DNA of 64,000 nucleotides. Origin: Bacteroidota bacterium (lineage in GTDB: Bacteria > Bacteroidota > Bacteroidia > Flavobacteriales > Flavobacteriaceae). This document shows, piece by piece, positions 10,092-18,488 of this stretch. A program made the position numbers and the translations under genes. Below the pieces are notes generated by a model, which worked only from the letters and a program-made list of their open reading frames with translations, was not told the origin of the DNA and did not search any database. Position 1 is the first letter of the stretch. Each line of letters begins with the position of its first letter. The stretch covers positions 1 to 64,000 of the forward strand of contig JAFDZC010000001.1 in the NCBI GenBank assembly GCA_018267095.1, read 5' to 3'.

Positions 10092-11321
10092 TTGATAAGA
10101 CTTATACAAAATAGTATTTCAAAACATCTGTCGCTTTTCATAATTGTTATTGGAGCTGCCAGTTTTTTTCTGTCAAATATTGTACTAAAAGATGTTTTCA
10201 CAGAAGAACAATATGGACAATATTCAATCGTGATAACATACTTTTCAATGATATTTATTTATGGAATGTTGGGCACAGAACAAATTTTTTTGAGATATTC
10301 AAATCAAATTTCAACCAATCAAATTGAAACACAAAAATTTCAAACAGGGCTCATCATTAAAATAATAATTGTCACCTCGCTTATAAGCACGGTTTTTTTT
10401 AAGTTATATTTTGGGAGTCAATTCAAAATAAATACAGTTTTACTCTATTTTTCAAGTATCAGCATGATTAGTATGCTTTATTTGTTTAATATTTTCAGGC
10501 TCAATTCAGAGTTTGTCTTTGCACAATTTATTTCTAATTTCTGGAGACTGTTTTTGTTATTATTATCGGTTGCCTTTTTGTATCTTAAGATGCACAACCT
10601 AGACACAATGCTCAATATAGTTATGCTGGGTATCATTGTTATTTTTGTTTGTTCATTGGGTGTTTTTTTTAAAAAAATTCAATTGGTCTATAACACTATG
10701 TTTTTGCCCAATGAGATTATAAAAACAGCAATCCAGTTTTTCATTTCAATTACAACATTTTCACTTTTGACTTTTGGAGATCGGTTTGTGATTCAGAATA
10801 AATTTGGCTTTGAAGAGTTTGGAAATTATTTTTATCTAACGAACTTTTTTTTAGCGCCATTTTCAATTCTTCAAAACTATATTGGATTTAAACAGTTGAT
10901 TTTTTTTAAACAGAATTTTACCTTAGATGCTTTTAACTCTTTTAATAAAAAAGTTATTCTTTTTGGACTTGCGCTAGCCGTTTTTTTATACTTAGTTCCG
11001 ATAACGTTAGTTCATTTTAAACTATTAAGGTTTGATTTTAACAACTATACCATGACAATTTTATTACTTTTAATCTTAGGAATAGTCCGCTTATATTCAT
11101 CGTCAATAACATCAGCGTTTGAGGCAAAGACCAATGTAAACTCACTTCAAAAAGCCAATATGTTATTTATAAGCATTTCATTTTTAATTATAGTATCTGT
11201 TCTTGTGTTTTTAAAATCTCTTGATTTAATAGTTGTATCGGTAATATTAATTTGGTTTATCAGAACCATAATTTATAAGCAGGTTTTAGTCAAACAAATT
11301 CTGAATGAAAAGATTTCGTAA
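10092..11321 (+). CDS. Polysaccharide flippase, Wzx-like
   Basis: About 409 residues, very hydrophobic with many predicted membrane helices and short charged loops, as in the Wzx/polysaccharide-transport members of the MOP exporter superfamily. Such proteins flip undecaprenyl-linked oligosaccharide units across the inner membrane. The call rests on topology, length and position as first gene of a polysaccharide cluster rather than on a sharp motif. The start is uncertain: the frame opens at TTG 10056, but that codon is part of a TATTTTTG promoter box, so I placed the start at the next in-frame TTG (10092). AT-rich like the rest of the locus up to 19.8 kb. Sixteen bases separate it from the next gene, so they are likely co-transcribed. 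Confidence 0.8.
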   Translation: MIRLIQNSISKHLSLFIIVIGAASFFLSNIVLKDVFTEEQYGQYSIVITYFSMIFIYGMLGTEQIFLRYSNQISTNQIETQKFQTGLIIKIIIVTSLISTVFFKLYFGSQFKINTVLLYFSSISMISMLYLFNIFRLNSEFVFAQFISNFWRLFLLLLSVAFLYLKMHNLDTMLNIVMLGIIVIFVCSLGVFFKKIQLVYNTMFLPNEIIKTAIQFFISITTFSLLTFGDRFVIQNKFGFEEFGNYFYLTNFFLAPFSILQNYIGFKQLIFFKQNFTLDAFNSFNKKVILFGLALAVFLYLVPITLVHFKLLRFDFNNYTMTILLLLILGIVRLYSSSITSAFEAKTNVNSLQKANMLFISISFLIIVSVLVFLKSLDLIVVSVILIWFIRTIIYKQVLVKQILNEKIS

Positions 11322-11336
11322 ATAAGCCCTTAGAGC

Positions 11337-12737
11337 ATGAATAATTTAAGAAATACATATTTAACACTCTTTTTTGTTGGGTGGTTTTTTTTTCCGTTTA
11401 ACGATTTTAGAGGATATGAATTTTTGGGCGAATTCAAAAACGAATCTGGAGCATATTTTTTTCTACTTGGTTTTTTTGTATTTGTAATTGATGTAGTTAA
11501 TTCAGGCAAAATAAGCATTCCATATAGGAGTAAAGTTTTTAGAGCCTTATCGCTTTTTTTAGTATGGTGCATTGTTGCCACAGTACTCAATTATAATGCT
11601 GTTTCAGAAAGTTATTTTAAACATACCGGCGGAGTTTACAGGTTTATAAGACAGTATATTTCATTGATGATTTCAACAATAGTGTTTGTTTTTTATTTTT
11701 GGAATGTTATTTATAAATGGTCTTTCGTAGAAATTTTATACAAAATCAGACGCATCCTTTTGTATTGTTTGATCTTCGTTTTTGTATACGGTTTTTTAGA
11801 GACATTAGTGGTTGTTTTTCATTTTTTCCCTGCAAAATATATACTTTCGGTTTTTGATTATTTTCCCTTCTTGGACGTGAATTACCCACCAGGTGAAAGA
11901 ATTTCATCTGTGACATACGAATCTCCTTCACTGGGTAATTATTTGATAACAGTATCAGCGTGGATGTTTAGTTACATTTTTACAGAAAAAAACAAATACA
12001 GATTTGTTCCCACTTTTATGGTGTTGTTTTTAATGTTTTTTTCCGGATCAAGAACTGCCCTTATCAACATAGGCATTCAGTTTATGGTATTGATTTCTGT
12101 GATGTATTCAATGGAAGAATACAAAAGAGTAATAACAAAAGGCTTACTTTATACGGTTGTTATTTCTTCTTTTTTATTGATTCTCAATGGAGAAAAAATT
12201 GTTAAATCAATTGAAGATAAAGCGGAAAGCTTGAACTTCAGAAAAAACCTAACGACAAATATTTCCAATCAATCTCGTTTTGGAATGCAGTATGCTTCAT
12301 TACAAGTTTTTAAAGAGCACCCGATTGTTGGGGTTGGTTTTGGTCAGGAAACTTATTACAAAAGATTTCATTACCCAAGATGGGCCACCAAGAATAATTT
12401 TGAATTTAGACTTCATTATCAAAATAAAAATGAAAAATCATTTCCGACGTCCTATAATATATATACTCGTTTGTTGGCAGAAACTGGAATTGTAGGATTC
12501 GGCTTGTTTTTATATTTTATTTTGATGTGTTTTTTTAAATCAAAGAAAATTTGGAAAGAGGCAAAAGAAGAGAGAAAGATATTGGGATTTATTTTAATGA
12601 TTTCATTTCTAGGGTTTATTCTTAATTGGCTTCAAACAGACTTTTTTAGACAATACGGATTCTGGTTATGTATGGTAATTTTAATAAAACTAATCAACGA
12701 AAGCCCAGCACAGAAAACAACAACAAAACTAAACTAA
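11337..12737 (+). CDS. O-antigen polymerase/ligase-like membrane protein
   Basis: 466 residues, multi-pass membrane protein. It has the O-antigen ligase family (Wzy_C/WaaL-like) signature: a long hydrophilic loop containing SRFGMQYASLQVFKEHPIVGVGFGQ and, after it, PTSYNIYTRLLAETGIVGFGLFL. These proteins polymerise repeat units (Wzy) or transfer glycan to lipid A core (WaaL); sequence alone does not separate the two roles. ATG at 11337, 15 bases after the flippase stop. Its stop overlaps by four bases the stop of the converging glycosyltransferase. A second protein of the same type lies at 14075-15289, so one could be the polymerase and the other the ligase. Confidence 0.88.
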   Translation: MNNLRNTYLTLFFVGWFFFPFNDFRGYEFLGEFKNESGAYFFLLGFFVFVIDVVNSGKISIPYRSKVFRALSLFLVWCIVATVLNYNAVSESYFKHTGGVYRFIRQYISLMISTIVFVFYFWNVIYKWSFVEILYKIRRILLYCLIFVFVYGFLETLVVVFHFFPAKYILSVFDYFPFLDVNYPPGERISSVTYESPSLGNYLITVSAWMFSYIFTEKNKYRFVPTFMVLFLMFFSGSRTALINIGIQFMVLISVMYSMEEYKRVITKGLLYTVVISSFLLILNGEKIVKSIEDKAESLNFRKNLTTNISNQSRFGMQYASLQVFKEHPIVGVGFGQETYYKRFHYPRWATKNNFEFRLHYQNKNEKSFPTSYNIYTRLLAETGIVGFGLFLYFILMCFFKSKKIWKEAKEERKILGFILMISFLGFILNWLQTDFFRQYGFWLCMVILIKLINESPAQKTTTKLN

Positions 12738-13549
12738 TGCTTTTTCAAAAGCTGTTTGATTGAGTCCAACAACCCCCGTGAAATAAAAATAAGCGGAATG
12801 TTTCTAATGATTCCATATATGGGATAAAATCCAAAATAAAAGTTATCCATAATAATTCTGAGCCTGCTTATTACTTGGCCTCTTCTTCGAGTAGAAGAAA
12901 TTCCTTTCTCATTAATAGTATAATAGATTAAGGCCTCCGGATAATTTTCAACTTTATATTTTTGCATGATTTTAAATGCAAAAGCATAATCTTCGGCCCA
13001 TTTATTTTCTTCGGGATAAAAACCTACCGTTTTTAAGACTTCAGAATTAAAAAAAAGCGTAGCATGCGCAAACATTGAGTTGATATACATTTTTTTTCGA
13101 ATATCATGATCATGTTGAGGATATTTAAGTGTATATAAAAATCTGCCTTCGCTATCTACACAATCACACCAAGAACCAAGCAATTTAACTTCAGGGTGAT
13201 TTTCTAAATAATTAAATTGTTTTGAAAACCGATTTTCTTTATTCAAATCATCGGAATCCATGGCGGCAATATATTTATAAGGTAATTTAGAAATAATGCT
13301 CAAACCATGATTTCTTGCTTTTTCAGAGCCCACATTTTTTTCTAACAACTCTACTATTAGTTTTCCAGCCGAATAAATACTCTGTAATTCTTCTTGATTG
13401 GGCTTTATCATACTTCCGTCATCAACTAAAAGAATGTCTACTGGAATAGTTTCTTTAACTGAGAGAAGGGCTTTTTTAAGTCTTTCATTATCATTGTAAT
13501 GAGCGAGTAAAACAATTATTTGGCTTTCAGGACGGGCTGTCTGAGTCAT
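12734..13549 (-). CDS. Family 2 glycosyltransferase
   Basis: 271 residues with a GT-A fold. The N-terminus has the nucleotide-binding segment IIVLLAHYNDNERLKKAL, then ILLVDDGS, ENVGSEKARNHG and the metal-binding AAMDSDDLN (DxD region). The C-terminal part carries WAEDYAFAFKIMQKY, the usual position of the catalytic acidic ED pair. It should add a sugar from a nucleotide donor to the growing lipid-linked oligosaccharide on the cytoplasmic side. The donor cannot be read from the sequence. It runs opposite to its neighbours and converges with the gene at 11337. It must use a promoter in the 13550-14074 gap. Confidence 0.9.
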   Translation of the reverse strand: MTQTARPESQIIVLLAHYNDNERLKKALLSVKETIPVDILLVDDGSMIKPNQEELQSIYSAGKLIVELLEKNVGSEKARNHGLSIISKLPYKYIAAMDSDDLNKENRFSKQFNYLENHPEVKLLGSWCDCVDSEGRFLYTLKYPQHDHDIRKKMYINSMFAHATLFFNSEVLKTVGFYPEENKWAEDYAFAFKIMQKYKVENYPEALIYYTINEKGISSTRRRGQVISRLRIIMDNFYFGFYPIYGIIRNIPLIFISRGLLDSIKQLLKKH

Positions 13550-14074
13550 ATAAATTCAGCGTTAACGATTTAAGTTTAATATAGTTTCTATATAGAGGTT
13601 GATGGTTATGAATTAATAGAAGAAAGGATTAATCGAATTTCTTTTTGATAGCACAAAACCTTTCCTGAGGATTAAGTATTATGCCTCTAATATAGGTCAA
13701 TAATTAACAGAAACTCATTTTTGATTTAAACCATGAAGTCATAAAAAGATGGATGATTAAGTATTGAGTAAAGGCATGAATAATTTGTTTCATTTCTAGG
13801 CGATGATTAATTTAACTAAAACAGCAAATTTTAAAAAATATTGTAAAAATAATTATTGACCATCCAAATATCGGATTTCAAAACCAAACAACCAAAAAGC
13901 ATTTTACACGCAGGAAACAATATGTTAGGATATTAATTAGATAAAGTCAGTTAATATTCTAATTTTGTCTAGTAAAGACATTGCCATGTTTTATGGGGTT
14001 TAAAGTGTTTTTTTGCATTGTAACAGTTATGCAAATTTAATAAAGGTTAACAGTTCTTTTAAAAATAAAAGCAA
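13550..14074. other. 525-base AT-rich intergenic region
   Basis: No reading frame with recognisable content on either strand. It must hold the promoters of the diverging genes at 13549 (minus) and 14075 (plus). TAATTTTG at 13960-13967 fits the plus-strand -7 consensus but lies about 108 bases before the GTG. No strong repeat or hairpin was seen. It is long for this otherwise compact locus and may contain decayed sequence. Confidence 0.5.
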
Positions 14075-15289
14075 GTGAAATATTATACAAAAGAAAACAG
14101 TTTTGAAGGCTTGTTGTATTTGCTGATTCTTACAATTCCTTTTTTTAAAGGTATTCCCAACATCATCCTAATAATACTAGCCCTTTTTTTTATAGTAGAT
14201 CTTATTCGTGGCCGAAAAATTTCTCATCTATTTCTTGATGAAGTTTTCTTTTTTTCTGTTGTGGGATTTTTGGTTATTAAGGCCTTACTCAACAACACTT
14301 ATCTCATTGATCAAAAGATATACAACGGATATCTTTTAGCTATAAGTGGGCTAATCATTTTTAAAAAGGCTAACAATTTACCACGATTAAAACAAATGGT
14401 GCTTTTAAGTGTTAATTTAACCGCAATAGCTTCACTTGTTTTAATTTCTGAATACTATTTTAAAAAAGGATTTCTCCCATTTGAAGTGACTACGGATGTC
14501 AATAGAGCACTGATTCTTGAAAGGCCTTATCAAGGATTTTATGCATTAATAGGGGTTTTGATTTGTTTTGAGCTTTCAAAAAAAGCCAAGAAATATAAAA
14601 TTGCTCTATTGTTGAATGCCGCTTTTTTGATTGGTTTTATTGTCCTAATATCGGCTAGATTGTCGTTGCTGTCTTTGTTTTTTATAGCTTCTGTGTTTTT
14701 TGTATTTTATTATCAATCGCGCTTTATTGTCAAAGCAACTGTATTATCAGCCTTAATAGGCGCTTTGCTTTTAATTGTTCTATTAAATAAAAACACAGCG
14801 AATAGGTTTTTTATCAAAAAAACATACTCTGAATCCATTGAGGTGGCCTCTGACTATGAACCAAGGCTTATTATATGGGACTGCGCTTTTGAAATGTCTA
14901 GGCAACCAGATTTTAATAAGCTAATAGGCTCAGTTAGTTATCAAACAATTCAAAATCATTTTTTGAATTGTTACGATTCTAAAATTGAAAAACCCGGTAA
15001 GAAAGAATATTATCTCGCCGAAAAATTTAACGCTCACAACCAATTTATTGACTTTTATTTAATTGGCGGATTTCTCGGGTTGTCTCTGTTTGTAATCTAT
15101 TTTTTGAAGAATTTTTTGTTGGTAAAATCAAATTTTACAAAAACTTCTTTTCTTTTAGCTTTGCTATTCTTTTTGATCGTTGAAAATGTTTTATACAGAC
15201 AATTTGGTTGTTACCTTTTTGGACTACTGATTGTGCTTATAAAGGCCAAAGAAGAAAATAATATAAAAAAAATCAGGCAAAGTCTTTAG
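14075..15289 (+). CDS. O-antigen polymerase/ligase-like membrane protein (second copy)
   Basis: 404 residues, about ten or more hydrophobic helices. The long hydrophilic loop has EPRLIIWDCAFEM and the conserved FNAHNQFIDFYLIGGFLGLSLF block, where the HN pair is typical of the O-antigen ligase family (WaaL/Wzy). It shows little resemblance to the neighbour at 11337 beyond family-level motifs, so it is not a recent duplicate. I use GTG at 14075 because the protein then begins MKYYTKENSFEGLL just before the first helix; no upstream in-frame ATG is present. Its 3' end overlaps the converging SDR gene by 17 bases. Role as polymerase or as ligase is not decidable here. Confidence 0.85.
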   Translation: MKYYTKENSFEGLLYLLILTIPFFKGIPNIILIILALFFIVDLIRGRKISHLFLDEVFFFSVVGFLVIKALLNNTYLIDQKIYNGYLLAISGLIIFKKANNLPRLKQMVLLSVNLTAIASLVLISEYYFKKGFLPFEVTTDVNRALILERPYQGFYALIGVLICFELSKKAKKYKIALLLNAAFLIGFIVLISARLSLLSLFFIASVFFVFYYQSRFIVKATVLSALIGALLLIVLLNKNTANRFFIKKTYSESIEVASDYEPRLIIWDCAFEMSRQPDFNKLIGSVSYQTIQNHFLNCYDSKIEKPGKKEYYLAEKFNAHNQFIDFYLIGGFLGLSLFVIYFLKNFLLVKSNFTKTSFLLALLFFLIVENVLYRQFGCYLFGLLIVLIKAKEENNIKKIRQSL

Positions 15290-16262
15290 GTTCTTTGGAT
15301 TTCCAATGTTCTAACGATTTGGAAAAATTAAAATTAAATTCAAAACCATTGTCGATTAGGTATTGAGGTTTTATATTGGTCGGGAAGCCTGCTTTTCTAA
15401 CTCTTGTTGGGTGAATATCTGTTTTTTTTCCTAATAATCTAAAGGCGATTTGTAATACAGAAGCAATCAAAGAAAGAAGCCCTACAGGAAGGCTTAAGGT
15501 TGGTCTCTTATACCCTAAATTTTGTTTAATTACTACGGTCATTTCTTTGAGATTTAACAAAGGGTACTCAGCATAATTATAGGTTATTTCGCGATCTGAC
15601 TTCTGCATGGTAAACAACATGCTCTCAACCAAGCCGTATACATAACCATAGGCTTTTATTACATTTCCTCCGTCGGGCAATACAAAAATCCCTTTTTTTA
15701 AAGCTTTAATCGTTCTGTATATATTTCCAGGATCTTTTGGCCCATATATTACACTTGGCCTAACAATAATTAACCTTCTTTCAGGATGATTGTTTAACCA
15801 TGTTTTATGAATTAATTCGGCCATTGATTTTGAGATGCCATAAGGAGTTTCAGGATACAGCATTGATGATTCAGAGCGAACCTCTTTTGATTTGCCGTAT
15901 GGAGCAATACTGCTAGTAAAAAAAAGATTTTGTATCCCAAGTTTTTCCGCAAAAGAGTTTATGTTTTTTGCCCCATTTATATTGGTGTCAAAATATTCAT
16001 GAGCTTCGTGACCAGGCTCTCTATGAATAGCGGCAAAATTAAAAATCCAAGATTTTTTTTTATCTATTTGACCTGTAAAATCAACAATTGGATTGCGCAC
16101 ATCGCATTTAATGAAGTCAATACAATCAGGTAGCGTGTCAAAGTATTTAGGTTCTTGAATGTCGAGTATGACATACCGATCAAATAAGTTAAGGTCTAAA
16201 AATTTTGTTATGGAATAAAAACCAATGTACCCAGAACCACCAAATAAAAAAGCTGTCTTCAT
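15273..16262 (-). CDS. NAD-dependent epimerase/dehydratase (extended SDR)
   Basis: 329 residues. The Rossmann glycine motif FLFGGSGYIGF is at residues 4-14. The catalytic YxxxK is TPYGISKSMAE, preceded by FFTSSIAPYGKS (active-site Ser/Thr region), and VRPSVIYGP follows. This is an extended short-chain dehydrogenase acting on a nucleotide sugar, probably an epimerase, dehydratase or reductase supplying a donor to this polysaccharide locus; the substrate is not determinable. The frame is open to 16301, but I start at ATG 16262 because the protein then begins MKTAFLFGGSGYIG and a minus-strand TAATTTTG box sits at 16285-16278. It overlaps the 3' end of the polymerase-like gene by 17 bases. Confidence 0.88.
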   Translation of the reverse strand: MKTAFLFGGSGYIGFYSITKFLDLNLFDRYVILDIQEPKYFDTLPDCIDFIKCDVRNPIVDFTGQIDKKKSWIFNFAAIHREPGHEAHEYFDTNINGAKNINSFAEKLGIQNLFFTSSIAPYGKSKEVRSESSMLYPETPYGISKSMAELIHKTWLNNHPERRLIIVRPSVIYGPKDPGNIYRTIKALKKGIFVLPDGGNVIKAYGYVYGLVESMLFTMQKSDREITYNYAEYPLLNLKEMTVVIKQNLGYKRPTLSLPVGLLSLIASVLQIAFRLLGKKTDIHPTRVRKAGFPTNIKPQYLIDNGFEFNFNFSKSLEHWKSKEPKDFA

Positions 16263-16277
16263 CTTATGAATTTGTGC

Positions 16278-16285
16278 CAAAATTA
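16278..16285 (-). promoter_or_regulatory. -7 promoter box for the SDR gene
   Basis: On the minus strand this reads TAATTTTG, matching TAnnTTTG, 16 bases before the ATG at 16262. It lies in the 37-base gap between two diverging start codons. Confidence 0.55.
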
Positions 16286-16299
16286 ATACATTTACGGCC

Positions 16300-17382
16300 A
16301 TGGAAAAAATAAAAATAGTTCATGTCTCTGAGACTATGGTTAGTGGGGTTTACACTTACATTAATCAATTGTGTAAGTACTTGGATAAAACTGAAAAATT
16401 TAAAACCTACATAATATACAGTAATGAACGTTCTGAAACAGATGATGCACAAATAAAAAATGATTTTTCCGACCAAACTGAATTGATACAAGTCAACATG
16501 ACGCGAGAAATATCCTTTTTTAAAGACTTGCGATCACTTGTAAAATTAATTATCGTTTTAAGAAAAATTAAACCAGATATCATACATGTTCATTCATCAA
16601 AAGCAGGAGTTCTAGGTAGAATCGCACATGCTTTTTGTTTTAAATCAAAGTTGTATTACACGCCCCACGGATATTCTTTTATCAGAGAAGACATCTCGCC
16701 TTTAAGAAAAAAACTTTACCGATTTATAGAGGTTTTGATTACCAAAATTTTTGGTGGAAAAGTTATTGCTTGTGGAGATCATGAGTATAATGAGGCAAAA
16801 TCCATAGGAGAAGCCATTTTAATTCGCAACGGATTCAACTTTAATAATGTTTCAAACTATGCTTCGTCGGTTCAAAATAAAGTTTTAACAATTGGAACAA
16901 GTGGCAAAATCTATAATCCTAAAAACCCAAAACAGTTTGACAAAATCGCAATGAAACTGCCTCAGTATGATTTTTTGTGGATTGGAGACGGAGAGGAATT
17001 TCTTAGGAAACAAATAACAGCCCCAAATGTTCAGATTACAGGCTGGAAAAGACGTGATGAGGCTCTTAAACAAGTAAAAGAGTTAGACATCTTCATCTCC
17101 ACATCATCTTGGGAAGGGCTCCCATTTAACATTATTGAAGCTATGGCTTTGTCCAAACCAATAGTTACTTCTGACATCGAAGGGAACAGAATCACGGTTA
17201 GAGATGGATACAATGGTTTTATCTGTAAATCTACAGAAGACTACATCGAGGCCATAAAAAAACTCCAAGATCCTGAGGTCCGAAAAAAGCTTGGGGACAA
17301 TTCTTTTCAGATGGCTCATGAAATGTTTAATTCTGACAAGAACATGCAACAATTAATTACTGTTTATCTAGAAGGTAAATAA
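16300..17382 (+). CDS. Family 4 glycosyltransferase
   Basis: 360 residues, GT-B fold. N-terminal domain: KIVHVSETMVSGVYTYINQL and DIIHVHSSKAGVLGRIAH. C-terminal domain: IGTSGKIYNPKNPKQF, FLWIGDGEE and the donor-binding block STSSWEGLPFNIIEAMA with the E-x7-E pattern, followed by KPIVTSDIEGN. It is a retaining glycosyltransferase that uses a nucleotide sugar; it resembles EpsF/CapM-type enzymes of exopolysaccharide clusters. ATG at 16300 is only 37 bases from the oppositely oriented ATG at 16262. A weak TACATTTA box at 16287-16294 leaves almost no leader, so translation could be leaderless or driven from a promoter inside the SDR gene. Confidence 0.92.
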   Translation: MEKIKIVHVSETMVSGVYTYINQLCKYLDKTEKFKTYIIYSNERSETDDAQIKNDFSDQTELIQVNMTREISFFKDLRSLVKLIIVLRKIKPDIIHVHSSKAGVLGRIAHAFCFKSKLYYTPHGYSFIREDISPLRKKLYRFIEVLITKIFGGKVIACGDHEYNEAKSIGEAILIRNGFNFNNVSNYASSVQNKVLTIGTSGKIYNPKNPKQFDKIAMKLPQYDFLWIGDGEEFLRKQITAPNVQITGWKRRDEALKQVKELDIFISTSSWEGLPFNIIEAMALSKPIVTSDIEGNRITVRDGYNGFICKSTEDYIEAIKKLQDPEVRKKLGDNSFQMAHEMFNSDKNMQQLITVYLEGK

Positions 17383-17395
17383 CTTAGAGTTTAAC

Positions 17396-17421
17396 GGATC
17401 TTTTACAGGATTCCCAGATCC
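17396..17421 (+). terminator. Possible weak terminator after the GT4 gene
   Basis: GGATCT at 17396-17401 pairs with AGATCC at 17416-17421, followed by TTTACAAATTATTTG. The stem is only six pairs and the T run is poor. A separate promoter follows at 17448-17477, which makes a transcript end here plausible. Confidence 0.35.
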
Positions 17422-17447
17422 TTTACAAATTATTTGATAACATTTGT

Positions 17448-17477
17448 TTTGTCGTTAGTTCGATTAGTTTATTTTTG
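17448..17477 (+). promoter_or_regulatory. Promoter of the UDP-glucuronate decarboxylase gene
   Basis: TTTG at 17448-17451, an 18-base spacer and TATTTTTG at 17470-17477 form a good Bacteroidetes -33/-7 promoter. It lies 24 bases before the ATG at 17502. Confidence 0.7.
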
Positions 17478-17501
17478 CAAAATAACTATCGAAAAAGAGG
17501 T

Positions 17502-18485
17502 ATGAAAAGAATACTAATAACCGGAGCTGCTGGTTTTTTAGGCTCACACTTGTGTGATCGTTTTATTGCAGAAGGCTACTATGTAATAGGGATGGATAAC
17601 CTTATTACAGGCGATTTAAAAAACATTGAGCACCTCTTCAAACTCTCCAATTTCGAGTTTTATCATCACGATGTAACTAAGTTTGTTCATATCCCTGGAA
17701 AACTTGATTACATCTTACATTTTGCTTCACCAGCAAGCCCAATAGATTATTTAAAAATACCTATTCAGACCTTAAAAGTGGGTTCATTAGGAACTCATAA
17801 CTTGCTAGGTTTAGCCAGAGTCAAAAAGTCTAGAATTCTCATTGCGTCAACTTCAGAAGTTTACGGTGACCCTTTGGTTCATCCGCAGAATGAAGATTAC
17901 TACGGAAACGTAAACACAATAGGTCCGCGCGGAGTTTATGATGAAGCCAAACGTTTTCAAGAGTCAATAACCATGGCCTATCATACCTTTCATGGAGTTG
18001 AAACTCGAATTGTCAGAATCTTCAATACCTATGGACCAAGAATGAGGCTGAATGACGGACGTGTTATCCCAGCATTTATTGGACAAGCTCTTAGGGGGGA
18101 AGATTTAACCATTTTTGGTGATGGTTCACAAACACGTTCATTTTGTTATGTTGATGATCAGGTTGAAGGAATCTTTCGCTTGCTTCACTCAGATTACATA
18201 TATCCTGTAAATATTGGCAATCCGGATGAGATTACCATCAAAGACTTTGCTGATGAAATCATCAAACTAACAGGGACTCATCAGAAAGTCGTTTACAAAC
18301 CACTCCCGATGAATGACCCCTTACAACGCAAACCCGACACGACCCGAGCAAAAGAAATCCTGGGTTGGGAAGCCAAAGTGTCAAGATCAGAAGGTATGAA
18401 AAAGACTTATGAATACTTCAAGTCATTGTCTAGTGAAGAGCTTTTAAAAGAAGAACACAAAGATTTTACCAAGTACATTAACTAG
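17502..18485 (+). CDS. UDP-glucuronate decarboxylase-like SDR (UDP-xylose synthase)
   Basis: 327 residues. Rossmann motif [18 protein letters not shown] at the N-terminus, [51 protein letters not shown] and catalytic YDEAKRFQE (YxxxK). The ASPASP and EVYGDPLxHPQ blocks are characteristic of UXS-type enzymes, which oxidise and decarboxylate UDP-glucuronic acid to UDP-xylose. It would supply xylose, or a related 4-keto pentose, to the glycan. The frame opens at TTG 17475, but that codon is inside the promoter box, so the start is ATG 17502. Three bases separate its stop from the next gene. Confidence 0.9.
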   Translation: MKRILITGAAGFLGSHLCDRFIAEGYYVIGMDNLITGDLKNIEHLFKLSNFEFYHHDVTKFVHIPGKLDYILHFASPASPIDYLKIPIQTLKVGSLGTHNLLGLARVKKSRILIASTSEVYGDPLVHPQNEDYYGNVNTIGPRGVYDEAKRFQESITMAYHTFHGVETRIVRIFNTYGPRMRLNDGRVIPAFIGQALRGEDLTIFGDGSQTRSFCYVDDQVEGIFRLLHSDYIYPVNIGNPDEITIKDFADEIIKLTGTHQKVVYKPLPMNDPLQRKPDTTRAKEILGWEAKVSRSEGMKKTYEYFKSLSSEELLKEEHKDFTKYIN

Positions 18486-18488
18486 ATA

